64,000 nucleotides of DNA from Trinickia terrae (GTDB lineage: Bacteria; Pseudomonadota; Gammaproteobacteria; Burkholderiales; Burkholderiaceae). Below, in pieces: positions 51,498 through 60,149 of this stretch. The stretch covers positions 248,001 to 312,000 of the forward strand of contig NZ_SWJE01000003.1 in assembly GCF_005144415.1 (NCBI RefSeq), read 5' to 3'. The translations under genes were made by a program, and so were the position numbers. Each line of letters begins with the position of its first letter. Position 1 is the first letter of the stretch. The notes beneath the pieces are model-generated. The model was not told the DNA's origin, searched no databases, and saw nothing but the letters and a program-made list of their open reading frames with translations.

Positions 51498-51559
51498 GCC
51501 CCCGCGCTCACTGCGTTCGCTGCCCCCCGAGGGGGGCGTCAGCGCGCTTGGGGCGGCCC
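51498..51559 (-). repeat. 62-bp intergenic repeat, copy B
   Basis: The inverted counterpart of 50206-50267, lying between mnmA and nudJ. Its last 21 bases encode the C-terminal residues and stop codon of nudJ. Confidence 0.75.
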
Positions 51560-52051
51560 GGCGCGCACTGACGATGTCTTGGGCCCGACCGAATGCGCGT
51601 GCACGAAGTCGAGCGGGACCCGCCGCCCGGCGAGGTAATCGTCGACGCAGCGCATCACGAGCGGCGTGCGGTGCCGCTCGGGGCACGCGCGCAGTTCGTC
51701 GGCGGTGAGCCACAGCGTGCGGACGATGTCCGGATCGAGCGCGCGCTCGGCAAACGCCGCGCCGCTCGTTCCGCAGAAGGTGAAGCGCAGGTAGGTGGCG
51801 CCGTCGCTGTCGGGCCGGCCGAAATGCGCCATGTAGACGCCGACCAGCGCTTCGGGCGCGAACGGATGCGCCGTTTCCTCGAGCGTTTCCCTGACGACCG
51901 CGTCCAGCAGCGTTTCGCCGGCCTCGAGATGGCCGGCCGGCTGGTTGAGGCGCAGGCCGTCGGCGGTATGCTCCTCGACCACGAGAAAGCGCCCGTCGCG
52001 TTCGACGATGGCGGCCACCGTCACATGCGGGGCCCAGGTTTCCGGTTTCAT
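51539..52051 (-). CDS. nudJ: Nudix hydrolase NudJ-like
   Basis: A 170-residue Nudix protein. PHVTVAAIVERDGRFLVVEE and NQPAGHLEAGETLLDAV match NudJ, a phosphatase acting on thiamine-phosphate precursors and related compounds. The Nudix box runs GHLEAGETLLDAVVRETLEE (around residues 40-59), with the final Gly of the box replaced by Ala. The start is ATG 52051. The C-terminal tail is encoded by repeat copy B and is probably not functional. It precedes mnmA, as in E. coli. Confidence 0.9.
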   Translation of the reverse strand: MKPETWAPHVTVAAIVERDGRFLVVEEHTADGLRLNQPAGHLEAGETLLDAVVRETLEETAHPFAPEALVGVYMAHFGRPDSDGATYLRFTFCGTSGAAFAERALDPDIVRTLWLTADELRACPERHRTPLVMRCVDDYLAGRRVPLDFVHAHSVGPKTSSVRAGPPQAR

Positions 52052-52246
52052 AGACGCGCATTTTACCGGTTGCCCGCCCGGGCTGCCGGACGGGCTCGGA
52101 CGCGCGCCGCGGATTTTCCGGGGGCAAACCGGATTTCGGCTCCCGGCGCGGTTTCGGTTAAAGTGACGCGGTATCCGTTGTACCCAGCGCCGGCGCGCGC
52201 CGGCCCATCTTCGCTTGACAACAAGAAGGCAGAGGAGGAACCAACG

Positions 52247-53389
52247 ATGCACATCGGAGTGCCAGCCGAGGCGCGTGCGAACGAAACGCGCGTTGCCGCG
52301 ACGCCCGAGACGGTCAAGAAGTACGTCGCCCAGGGACATCGCGTCACGGTCCAGCAGGGCGCAGGCGTCGCCGCGAGCTTCACCGACGAAGCGTTCGCCG
52401 CGGCGGGCGCGGAGCTCGTCGATGCGGCGGCCGCGTTCAGCGCCGACCTCGTTCTCAAAGTCCAATCCCCAACCGAAGCCGAACTGCCGCTGATGAAGCG
52501 CGGCGCCGTGCTCGTCGGCGTGCTCGATCCGTTCAACGCCGAGAACACCGCGCAGCTCGCCGCCGCCGGGGTTACCGCGTTTGCGCTCGAAGCCGCGCCG
52601 CGCACGACGCGCGCCCAGAGCCTCGACGTGCTGAGCTCGCAGGCCAATATCGCGGGCTACAAGGCGGTGCTGGTCGCCGCCGAGCGCTATCCGCGCTTCC
52701 TGCCGATGCTGATGACCGCCGCCGGCACCGTGAAGGCGGCGCGCGTGCTGGTGCTGGGCGCGGGTGTCGCGGGCCTGCAGGCGATCGCAACCGCCAAGCG
52801 CCTGGGCGCCGTGATCGAGGCCTCCGACGTGCGGCCTGCCGTGAAGGAGCAGATCGAGTCGCTCGGCGCGAAGTTCATCGACGTGCCTTATGAAACGCAG
52901 GAGGAGCGCGAGGCCGCGGAAGGCGTCGGCGGCTACGCGCGGCCGATGCCGCCGAGCTGGCTCGCGCGCCAGTCCGTCGCGGTTCACGAGCGCGCCAAGC
53001 AGGCCGACATCGTCATTTCCACCGCCCTGATCCCGGGCCGGGCCGCGCCGACGCTGATCTCCGTCGAGACCGTGCGGGCCATGAGGCCGGGCTCGGTGAT
53101 CGTCGATCTCGCGGCCGGGCGCGGCGCCGAGTTCGAGGGCCGGCGCGGCGGCAACTGCCCGCTGACCGAGGCCGATCAAGTCGTGACGCGGCATGGCGTG
53201 ACGATCGTCGGCTTCACGAACCTCGCGGCGATGGTCGCGGCCGACGCGTCGTCGCTCTACGCGCGCAACCTGCTCGACTTCCTGAAGCTGATCGTCACGA
53301 AGGAAGGCACGCTCAACATCGATCTCGCGGACGACATCGTCGCGGCCACGCTCCTGGCCCGCGACGGGGAAGTCACGCGCAAGGCTTGA
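52247..53389 (+). CDS. pntAA: NAD(P) transhydrogenase alpha subunit, part 1
   Basis: A 380-residue NAD(H)-binding subunit of the proton-pumping transhydrogenase. It has the alanine-dehydrogenase-like N-terminus ([20 protein letters not shown]), the nucleotide fold [21 protein letters not shown] and the mobile loop MPPSWLARQ region. E. coli fuses this with the membrane part; here the gene is split, as in Rhodospirillum. GAGGAGG precedes ATG 52247. Confidence 0.95.
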   Translation: MHIGVPAEARANETRVAATPETVKKYVAQGHRVTVQQGAGVAASFTDEAFAAAGAELVDAAAAFSADLVLKVQSPTEAELPLMKRGAVLVGVLDPFNAENTAQLAAAGVTAFALEAAPRTTRAQSLDVLSSQANIAGYKAVLVAAERYPRFLPMLMTAAGTVKAARVLVLGAGVAGLQAIATAKRLGAVIEASDVRPAVKEQIESLGAKFIDVPYETQEEREAAEGVGGYARPMPPSWLARQSVAVHERAKQADIVISTALIPGRAAPTLISVETVRAMRPGSVIVDLAAGRGAEFEGRRGGNCPLTEADQVVTRHGVTIVGFTNLAAMVAADASSLYARNLLDFLKLIVTKEGTLNIDLADDIVAATLLARDGEVTRKA

Positions 53390-53400
53390 AGGGGACGGCG

Positions 53401-53730
53401 ATGGAAGTCATCAATCACACGGTCATCAACATCATCATCTTCGTGCTGGCGGTGTACGTCGGCTATCACGTCGTCTGGAACGTGACGCCCGCGCTCCATA
53501 CGCCGCTGATGGCGGTCACCAACGCGATCTCGGCGATCGTGATCGTCGGCGCGATGCTCGCGGCGGGTTTGACGGTCGGTCCGGGCAAGTTCTTCGGCAC
53601 GGTCGCCGTGGCGCTCGCGGCGGTCAACGTGTTCGGCGGGTTCCTCGTCACGAGGCGAATGCTCGAGATGTTCAAGAAGAAGGAGCCCAAGAAGATCGCG
53701 GGTCCTGGTGGTTCGAAGGAGGGCGCGTAA
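53401..53730 (+). CDS. pntAB: NAD(P) transhydrogenase alpha subunit, part 2
   Basis: A 109-residue membrane subunit with three helices ([33 protein letters not shown] and [19 protein letters not shown]), corresponding to the membrane segment of fused PntA. AAGGGG precedes ATG 53401; a TTG overlapping the pntAA stop is less likely. It is directly followed by pntB. Confidence 0.93.
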   Translation: MEVINHTVINIIIFVLAVYVGYHVVWNVTPALHTPLMAVTNAISAIVIVGAMLAAGLTVGPGKFFGTVAVALAAVNVFGGFLVTRRMLEMFKKKEPKKIAGPGGSKEGA

Positions 53731-55185
53731 ATGAGCATGAACGTCGTTACGCTGCTGTACCTCGTGGCCTCGGTGTGCTTCATCCAGGCGCTCAAGGGGC
53801 TGTCGAATCCGAAGAGCGCGCGCGCCGGCAACCTGTTCGGCATGGTGGGGATGGCGATCGCGATCGGCACGACCGTCACGCTGATCATGAAGCAGGCGTT
53901 TGCGCTCGGCTCGAACCTGGGTCTCGGGCTGGGCTTGGTGTTTGCGGCGCTGGTGGTGGGCGGCGCGGTGGGCGCGTATATCGCGGCGCGTGTCGAGATG
54001 ACGAAGATGCCGGAGCTCGTCGCGGCGATGCACTCGCTGATCGGTCTCGCGGCCGTCTGCATCGCGTACGGGGTGGTCTCGGAGCCGGCCGCGTTCGGGC
54101 TCGTCGACCCGGACAATCCGGTGCCGGGCTTCCTGCCGTACGGCAACCGCATCGAGCTCTTCATCGGCACCTTCGTCGGCGCGATCACGTTCAGCGGCTC
54201 GGTGATCGCCTTCGGCAAGCTCTCGGGCAAGTACAAGTTCCGCTTGTTCCAGGGCGCGCCCGTGGTCTACCCGGGACAGCATCTGATCAACCTGATGCTC
54301 GCGCTCGGCATGGTCGGCTTCGGCGTCATCTTCTTTCTGACGCAGTCGTGGCTGCCGTTCATCATCATGACGCTGATCGCGTTCGCGCTCGGTGTGCTGA
54401 TCATCATCCCGATCGGCGGGGCGGACATGCCCGTGGTGGTGTCGATGCTCAATTCGTACTCGGGGTGGGCGGCGGCGGGCATCGGCTTCTCGTTGAACAA
54501 CGCGATGCTGATCATCGCCGGGTCGCTGGTGGGCTCGTCGGGCGCGATCCTGTCGTACATCATGTGCAAGGCAATGAACCGCTCGTTCTTCAACGTGCTG
54601 CTGGGCGGTTTCGGCGCCGAGCCCGGCACCGCGGCGGCGGCCGGCCAGGCCGAGCAGCGGCCGGTGAAGTCGGGCTCGGCCGAGGATGCGTCGTTCATGC
54701 TCGGCAACGCGGAGACGGTGGTGATCGTGCCGGGCTACGGTCTGGCGGTGGCGCGCGCGCAGCATGCGCTGAAGGAGTTGACCGACAAGCTTGTCGAGAA
54801 GGGCATCGATGTGAAGTACGCGATCCACCCGGTCGCGGGACGGATGCCGGGTCACATGAACGTGCTGCTGGCGGAAGCCGAAGTGCCGTACGAGATCGTC
54901 CACGAGATGGAGGACATCAACGGCGAGTTCGGCCAGGTCGACGTGGTGCTCGTGCTCGGGGCGAACGACGTGGTGAACCCGGCCGCGAAGAACGACCCGA
55001 AGTCGCCGATCGCGGGCATGCCGATCATCGAGGCGTACAAGGCGCGCACGGTGATCGTCAACAAGCGGTCGATGGCGGCGGGGTATGCCGGGCTCGACAA
55101 CGATCTCTTCTACATGGACAAGACCATGATGGTCTTCGGCGATGCGAAGAAGGTGATCGAGGATATGGTGAAGTCGGTGGATTGA
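53731..55185 (+). CDS. pntB: NAD(P) transhydrogenase beta subunit
   Basis: A 484-residue PntB with about nine membrane helices, then the NADP(H)-binding domain: VVIVPGYGLAVARAQHAL, IDVKYAIHPVAGRMPGHMNVLLAEA, VLGANDVVNPAA and the C-terminal NKRSMAAGYAGLDNDLFY. With PntAA and PntAB it links hydride transfer from NADH to NADP+ with proton entry. It starts immediately after pntAB. Confidence 0.97.
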   Translation: MSMNVVTLLYLVASVCFIQALKGLSNPKSARAGNLFGMVGMAIAIGTTVTLIMKQAFALGSNLGLGLGLVFAALVVGGAVGAYIAARVEMTKMPELVAAMHSLIGLAAVCIAYGVVSEPAAFGLVDPDNPVPGFLPYGNRIELFIGTFVGAITFSGSVIAFGKLSGKYKFRLFQGAPVVYPGQHLINLMLALGMVGFGVIFFLTQSWLPFIIMTLIAFALGVLIIIPIGGADMPVVVSMLNSYSGWAAAGIGFSLNNAMLIIAGSLVGSSGAILSYIMCKAMNRSFFNVLLGGFGAEPGTAAAAGQAEQRPVKSGSAEDASFMLGNAETVVIVPGYGLAVARAQHALKELTDKLVEKGIDVKYAIHPVAGRMPGHMNVLLAEAEVPYEIVHEMEDINGEFGQVDVVLVLGANDVVNPAAKNDPKSPIAGMPIIEAYKARTVIVNKRSMAAGYAGLDNDLFYMDKTMMVFGDAKKVIEDMVKSVD

Positions 55186-55211
55186 CGTCTGCGCGGGCGC
55201 ATGGCGGCGCG

Positions 55212-55898
55212 TCAATTCACAGGGGCGTGGACGCGCCGCAGATAATCCGCGAGCCGTCTTCCCTCCATGTCGGGAAACGCCTCGTGCGTCCCGACGCCCG
55301 TCATGCGCGCGATGTCGAAATTACGGAAGTCCGAGCGCAGTTCGCACCACGCGCCGATGGTCCAGCGCCCGCCCCAATAGACGAGACCGAGCGGCCAGAC
55401 GCGCCGCTCGGTCTCCTGTCCGAGGCGATCGCGATACGCGAAGCTTACGACGTGATGCGTATCGACAGCCCGGTGCAGCGTATCCACTTTTTCCGAAAAA
55501 TCCCGGCCGATGTGAAACGACGGCGCGAAGACCGCGATGCGTTCGAGCGTCGCGCGCTTGTCGGCGGGCATCGCCGAGGCAATCTTGGCGAGCGCGCTGC
55601 GGGCGCCGCCCGCGAGCCCCGCGCCGCCCCAGGTCTCGATCATGCGAGCGCCGGCGGCGAGCGCGGCGAGCTCGTCGGCGGTGAAGGTGAGCGGCGGCAG
55701 GCTTGCGGAGCGGCTCAGCCGGTAGCCGATGCCCGCTTCGCCTTCGATCGGCACGCCGGAGAGCTGCAAGTCGCGCACGTCGCGATAGACCGTGCGCAGC
55801 GATACCGACAGCCATTCCGCCAACTGCTGCGCGGTCGTGAGACGCCGGCCGCGCAGCAGCTCGGCGATCTGGAACAGGCGGTCGGCGCGGCGGGTCAT
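55212..55898 (-). CDS. YafY-type HTH/WYL-domain transcriptional regulator
   Basis: A 228-residue regulator. The N-terminal winged HTH (RLFQIAELLRGRRLTTAQQLAEWLSVSLRTVYRDV, as a region 7-42) is followed by a WYL-type sensor domain (VVSFAYRDRLGQETERRVWPLGLVYWGGRWTIGAWCELR, as a region around 150-190). Its target is not known. It is 84 bases downstream of the VOC-family gene on the same strand and may control it. Confidence 0.88.
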   Translation of the reverse strand: MTRRADRLFQIAELLRGRRLTTAQQLAEWLSVSLRTVYRDVRDLQLSGVPIEGEAGIGYRLSRSASLPPLTFTADELAALAAGARMIETWGGAGLAGGARSALAKIASAMPADKRATLERIAVFAPSFHIGRDFSEKVDTLHRAVDTHHVVSFAYRDRLGQETERRVWPLGLVYWGGRWTIGAWCELRSDFRNFDIARMTGVGTHEAFPDMEGRRLADYLRRVHAPVN

Positions 55899-55982
55899 GG
55901 CAGGTGCGAAGAATGACGGGGGCCGGACAGCGGCGATGCCGCGATGATAGCGCCGCGCGTGCTATCCGGCCGGACCGTCCGC

Positions 55983-56381
55983 TCAGGCGAGCTTCGGTGA
56001 ATGAAGGCCGATGCGGTTGCCTTCGCTATCGGTGAAGAACGCGATGTAGCCGATGCTGTTGGGCAACTCGATGGCCGGGCCGTGCTTCTTGCCGCCGGCG
56101 CGCTCGACGCGCGCGAGCGCATCGGATACCGACGGTGACGCATCGAGGTACACGAGCACGCCGCCGGCGGCCGGCTTCGCCTGCTGCGGGTCGAAGACGA
56201 TCGCGCCGCCGGTCGCGCCTTCGTCGTGCGCGAACACCGCGATCGGCACGCCGCCGAAGATTTCGCGCTTGAGCGGCATATCGAGTGCCGTTTCGTAGAA
56301 GCGGACGGCGCGCTCGAAGTCGAGCGCGGGAATTTCGAACCAGGACAGCACGCGGGTGGATGCGAGGGTGGCAGCAGTCAT
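55983..56381 (-). CDS. VOC-superfamily (glyoxalase/bleomycin resistance-like) protein
   Basis: A 132-residue single vicinal-oxygen-chelate protein: LSWFEIPALDFERAVRFYETAL at the start, a GGVLVYLDA strand and the end NSIGYIAFFTDSEGNRIGLHS with the family Glu position. It probably dimerises to form a metal site; the substrate is unknown. ATG 56381 (MTAATLASTRVLSWF), preceded on the minus strand by CTGGAG. A long palindrome lies 69-102 bases upstream. Confidence 0.88.
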   Translation of the reverse strand: MTAATLASTRVLSWFEIPALDFERAVRFYETALDMPLKREIFGGVPIAVFAHDEGATGGAIVFDPQQAKPAAGGVLVYLDASPSVSDALARVERAGGKKHGPAIELPNSIGYIAFFTDSEGNRIGLHSPKLA

Positions 56382-56449
56382 GACAGTCTCCAGGAACGGT
56401 GGCGGTAAGCCGGACAAAGCGCCCGATGGCGCGTAACTGAAGTCTGCAG

Positions 56450-56483
56450 CCAGCCTGCTGACAACGTTCTGTCAGCAGGCTGG
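56450..56483. promoter_or_regulatory. Perfect 14-bp palindrome upstream of the VOC gene
   Basis: CCAGCCTGCTGACA and TGTCAGCAGGCTGG pair perfectly with a 6-base centre. No T run follows on either strand, so it does not look like an intrinsic terminator. It may be an operator for the VOC-WYL gene pair or a stabilising 3' hairpin of the upstream methyltransferase mRNA. Confidence 0.5.
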
Positions 56484-56514
56484 CATCAGAGGAAGCTGTC
56501 TGGAGGTGCTGCCG

Positions 56515-57810
56515 TTACGCAGCCGGCGTATCGCCTGCCGGACGCTGCTTGACGCTCCCCGTCACGAGGTCGAAGCGGAACAGGCGGCACTCGAGCGCGC
56601 CGTTGAAAAGCGGCGTCTTCGCCGATTCGCGCAGGCGCAGCTGGCCCGGCAGCTTGCGATCGGAGGTGAGGAAGAACGCGCGCCAGCCGGAGAAGCGCTG
56701 TTTGAGCGCGTCGCCGAGCGACTGGAAAAACTCGCTGTCGGGCGTATCGGCATGGGCGCGGCGGAAGCCTTCGTCGTTCTCGCCGCGGCGTGTCTCACGG
56801 ATCTCGCCGCGCGGGCCGCGGCCGCGCACTTCGATACGCTCGCCATACGGCGGATTGGCGACGAGCACGCCCGGCGCCGCGCTGGGCGGCGTCATCGCGC
56901 GCGCGTCGACCTGCTTGATCTGGATCCGCGGCAAGCCCGCGCGCTCGAAATTGGCGCGCGCCTTCTCGAGCATGTCGCCGGAAATATCGCTGCCGAAGAT
57001 CGCCAGGTCCGCGCGCGAGGCCAGCGCCTTGCGCTTCGCATCCATTGCCTCGACTTTCAGCGCCTGCCAGGCCGTGATGTCGTATTGCTTGAGCTTTTCG
57101 AAGCCGAAGCGGCGATCGACGCCCGGCGCGATATTCAGCGCTGCCTGCGCCGCTTCGGCAAGGAACGTGCCGCTGCCGCACATCGGATCGTAGAGCGGCG
57201 TGTCGGCCGTCCAGCCCGTCAAGCGCAGGATGCCCGCGGCGAGGTTTTCGCGCAGGGGAGCGGCGCCCTTGTCGAGCCGCCAGCCGCGCTTGAAGAGCGG
57301 CTCGCCCGAGGTGTCGAGGTAGAGCGTGCAATCGGTCGCCGTCAGGAACGCGAAGATGCGCACGTCGGGCTGCGCGGTGTCGACGCTCGGGCGCGCGCCG
57401 CTCACTTCGCGCAGGCGGTCGCAGACGGCGTCCTTCACGCGCAGCGTCGCGAACTCGAGGCTCTTCAGCGGCGACTTGATCGCGGTGAGGTCGATGCGGA
57501 TGGTCTCGTTCGCCGAGAACCACTGCTCCCAGCGCTGCTCGAGAGCGAGCGCGTAGACGTCCTGTTCGTTGCGATACGGGCGGTGCGCGATTTTCAGGAG
57601 CACGCGGCTCGCGATCCGCGAATGCAGGTTCGCCGCCATCCCGGCCTTCCAGTTGCCGCGAAAATGCACGCCGCCGGGCACCTGGGCGCCCGCTTCGAAC
57701 TGGGCCGCGCCGGTGTGGCGCGCACCGATTTCCGCGAGCTCGGCGGCGAGTGCGGCTTCGAGTCCGCGCGGGCAGGGGAGGAAGAAGTCGAAGAGAGCTG
57801 GGGAGGACAT
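56515..57810 (-). CDS. THUMP-domain RNA methyltransferase (RlmL-like)
   Basis: A 431-residue class I methyltransferase of the RlmL/YcbY N-terminal type, which makes m2G2445 in 23S rRNA. The THUMP domain spans about residues 50-155, motif I is YDPMCGSGTFLAEAA, and motif IV is NPPYGER. An Arg/Glu-rich insertion (about 325-355) follows motif IV. E. coli RlmKL is a fusion with a second methyltransferase; that half is absent here. The target is inferred from the family. Confidence 0.9.
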   Translation of the reverse strand: MSSPALFDFFLPCPRGLEAALAAELAEIGARHTGAAQFEAGAQVPGGVHFRGNWKAGMAANLHSRIASRVLLKIAHRPYRNEQDVYALALEQRWEQWFSANETIRIDLTAIKSPLKSLEFATLRVKDAVCDRLREVSGARPSVDTAQPDVRIFAFLTATDCTLYLDTSGEPLFKRGWRLDKGAAPLRENLAAGILRLTGWTADTPLYDPMCGSGTFLAEAAQAALNIAPGVDRRFGFEKLKQYDITAWQALKVEAMDAKRKALASRADLAIFGSDISGDMLEKARANFERAGLPRIQIKQVDARAMTPPSAAPGVLVANPPYGERIEVRGRGPRGEIRETRRGENDEGFRRAHADTPDSEFFQSLGDALKQRFSGWRAFFLTSDRKLPGQLRLRESAKTPLFNGALECRLFRFDLVTGSVKQRPAGDTPAA

Positions 57811-57862
57811 GAGGCGGCGCCGGTCAATGCAAAGTACGCCATTGTACGCGGCGCCGCTGGCC

Positions 57863-60001
57863 TCAATCCGTCTTGAGCCCGCCGACCGATTCGCCCGCGG
57901 CCTTCACCGGCCACACGAGCTGCAGCGGATTGCGGAGCACCGCATTGCGCACCGCGCCGATCAGCGAGCGCACAGCGGTCGGCCGCAGGCTGCGCGAGCG
58001 CACGGCCATGTAGAACGCGAGCGCGAAGCTGACCGCGACGTTCAGGATCGCCATGCTGCCTGCGCCCGCTACGGCCCACCAGAATTCGCCCGTGCGCAGG
58101 ATGCCCGTGCCGAGCACGCCGGCCGCGATGGCGATCGAGCCCGAGGAGAGCGTCACGTGGCGCACTTCGAAGCTGAATGCGAAGGCGGTCAGGATCGACG
58201 GCACGAGGCCGAGCATCAACCCGAGCCCCACGTTGCCCACCACGCCCGAGATGTTCGAGCGGCAGAACTTCGCGAGCTTCGCGGCGCCGGCCGCGCCGAG
58301 CGTCATCCGCAAGCGGCGGTTGTAGGCGAGCGCATCGCCGACGCGATGGAGCACGAACCAGTTGTCCGCCCATCCCGCCACGAGGCTCGACGACCACAGC
58401 AGCACGCCCGTCAGCGCCGCGTAGAACGGCGTCGGCCCCAGCAGCGAGAACGATTGCAGCGTGTGGTGCGCTTTCTCCGGCGAGATCAGGTCGGTGTGCA
58501 GCACCGTGTGGAACAGGATCTGGATCAGCAGGCAGAACGGCACCACGAGCATGACGTTGCCGAAGATCGCCGCCGACTGCGTGCGGATCAGTGCGATCAC
58601 CGACGAGACGAACGCCTCGAGGCCTTGCGGCGTGCCCGCGCCGTCGAGCTCGCGCGCGATGGTGGGGGCCGTCATCGCCGGCTGCTTGGTCGCCAGCGTG
58701 AAATGCAGGAAGTGCATCAGCGTGAAGCTCGCCGCGTAGTTGATGCCGGCGAACAGGCCTTCGATCATCGATTGCAGATGCACGCCCGTGATCCAGAACT
58801 TGACGCAGACCGTCACGACCGTCACGAGGCCGCCGCCCGCGGCCATGCGCAGCATCGTCAGGTATTCGCGGCGGTCGCGCGCGATGTAGTGCTCGCCGAC
58901 GTCAGCGCTCGTCTCGACCATCTTGCGCGCGAGCAACGCGAAGTTGCTGCGGAAAAGGTGCGCCACGCTCTGGCTCGCCTGGTTGGCGTTGACGAGCTCG
59001 GCGGCGAGGCGCGCGCCTTCGTGCAGGTTGTCGTCGGCCATCCAGGCGTCGAGCAGGTGCTCGGCGCGCAGGATGCGCATGCGCATCCGCTCGACCTGGA
59101 ACACGATGTCGACGCTCACGCCGTTGCGATACAGATGCGCGAACACGCGGTCGACCGCCGCGCGGCACTCGTCGAGCAGCACGCGCAGGTAGTTCACCTC
59201 GTGCAGCAGCTGCAGCTCTTCTTCGCGGCCTTCGTCGACGGCGGCGTTGGCGGCCTCCACCGCGAGCATCGCGCGCGTGAGCCGGTAGAACGGCTGCTTG
59301 TCGAGCGGCATGCGCGAGTCTTCGTCGTCGAGACGGCTGCGCACCGTCTGCGAGAGCCCTGTCGAGCTGATCTGGCAGATCAGGCTGTGCAGCGCGGTCA
59401 GCAGGTCGCCCGACAGCGCCACCGGCTTGTGCTTGCCGCTGCCCGCGACGTCGAACTCGAGCAGCGCGCGCAGCTGCGCCAGCACGTCGAGCGGCAGCGA
59501 CTCGATCCATCCGGCGTCGGTTTCCTCGGGGAACATCAGCGTGACGAGCGCGCTCAGGTTGCGCTGGTTCGGCGCGGGCGGAATCAGCGACGCCTGCAGG
59601 CGCTCGAAGATCGCCCCGAAAAACCCCGACTGGACCGGCATGCCCGCGTCGCACAGCAGCGAAATGCTGTCGCTTTCGTGCAGCGTTGCCTGCAGGATGC
59701 CTGCGACGTTCGCTTTCCACTCCGGATTGCGATCGAGCACGCGAAACAGGTAGCGCAACCGCGTGTGCTCCGATTTGGGGCGCGTTTCGTCGCGCGGCGC
59801 GGCGTTCGGGTCGCCGCTGTCGCTCGCGACGGGCTGTACGGTGCCTTTGCGGCGAATCCAGTGCGCGAGCTCGATGAGCCATTCACTGCGTTCGGCATAG
59901 GGCGCGTCCGCATTGGCGATTGCCAGCAGCGCATCGAGCTGATGGCCGGCGTTGCGTGAGGCTCGCCATTTCCTGACGAGCGTGGTGAGAGATCGAAACA
60001 T
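57863..60001 (-). CDS. Large membrane protein of the 'site-specific recombinase' family (PF10136, Gcr-like)
   Basis: A 712-residue protein. The N-terminal 380 residues are helical and soluble-looking. The C-terminal part has several hydrophobic segments, for example MAAGGGLVTVVTVCVKFW, FGNVMLVVPFCLLIQILF, FYAALTGVLLWSSSLVAGW, NVGLGLMLGLVPSILTAF and MAILNVAVSFALAFYMAV. Databases name this family site-specific recombinase, but I see no tyrosine- or serine-recombinase catalytic motif. The true function is unknown. ATG 60001 (MFRSLTTLVRKW); ATG 60049 is an alternative. Confidence 0.82.
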   Translation of the reverse strand: MFRSLTTLVRKWRASRNAGHQLDALLAIANADAPYAERSEWLIELAHWIRRKGTVQPVASDSGDPNAAPRDETRPKSEHTRLRYLFRVLDRNPEWKANVAGILQATLHESDSISLLCDAGMPVQSGFFGAIFERLQASLIPPAPNQRNLSALVTLMFPEETDAGWIESLPLDVLAQLRALLEFDVAGSGKHKPVALSGDLLTALHSLICQISSTGLSQTVRSRLDDEDSRMPLDKQPFYRLTRAMLAVEAANAAVDEGREEELQLLHEVNYLRVLLDECRAAVDRVFAHLYRNGVSVDIVFQVERMRMRILRAEHLLDAWMADDNLHEGARLAAELVNANQASQSVAHLFRSNFALLARKMVETSADVGEHYIARDRREYLTMLRMAAGGGLVTVVTVCVKFWITGVHLQSMIEGLFAGINYAASFTLMHFLHFTLATKQPAMTAPTIARELDGAGTPQGLEAFVSSVIALIRTQSAAIFGNVMLVVPFCLLIQILFHTVLHTDLISPEKAHHTLQSFSLLGPTPFYAALTGVLLWSSSLVAGWADNWFVLHRVGDALAYNRRLRMTLGAAGAAKLAKFCRSNISGVVGNVGLGLMLGLVPSILTAFAFSFEVRHVTLSSGSIAIAAGVLGTGILRTGEFWWAVAGAGSMAILNVAVSFALAFYMAVRSRSLRPTAVRSLIGAVRNAVLRNPLQLVWPVKAAGESVGGLKTD

Positions 60002-60149
60002 AAGCTGGCTCTTGGAGATCGCGGCGGCAAAGAGGCCAGACGATCTCATTTCAATGGTTAGGAAAACGAAGACCTGAAAGCGCTCGGAAAGCTGCACAGG
60101 TTGGCTTGTTGCTCGATGGGCGCCGGCTTGGCGGCGCCCATCGGTCGTC

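Noticed and set aside
53257-55215. 652-residue His/Arg/Asp-rich frame opposite pntAB-pntB
   Set aside because: Low-complexity antisense shadow of transmembrane codons; no ribosome site.
57569-59959. 796-residue frame opposite the methyltransferase and PF10136-type gene
   Set aside because: Crosses two real genes on the opposite strand; Arg/His/Gln-rich shadow.
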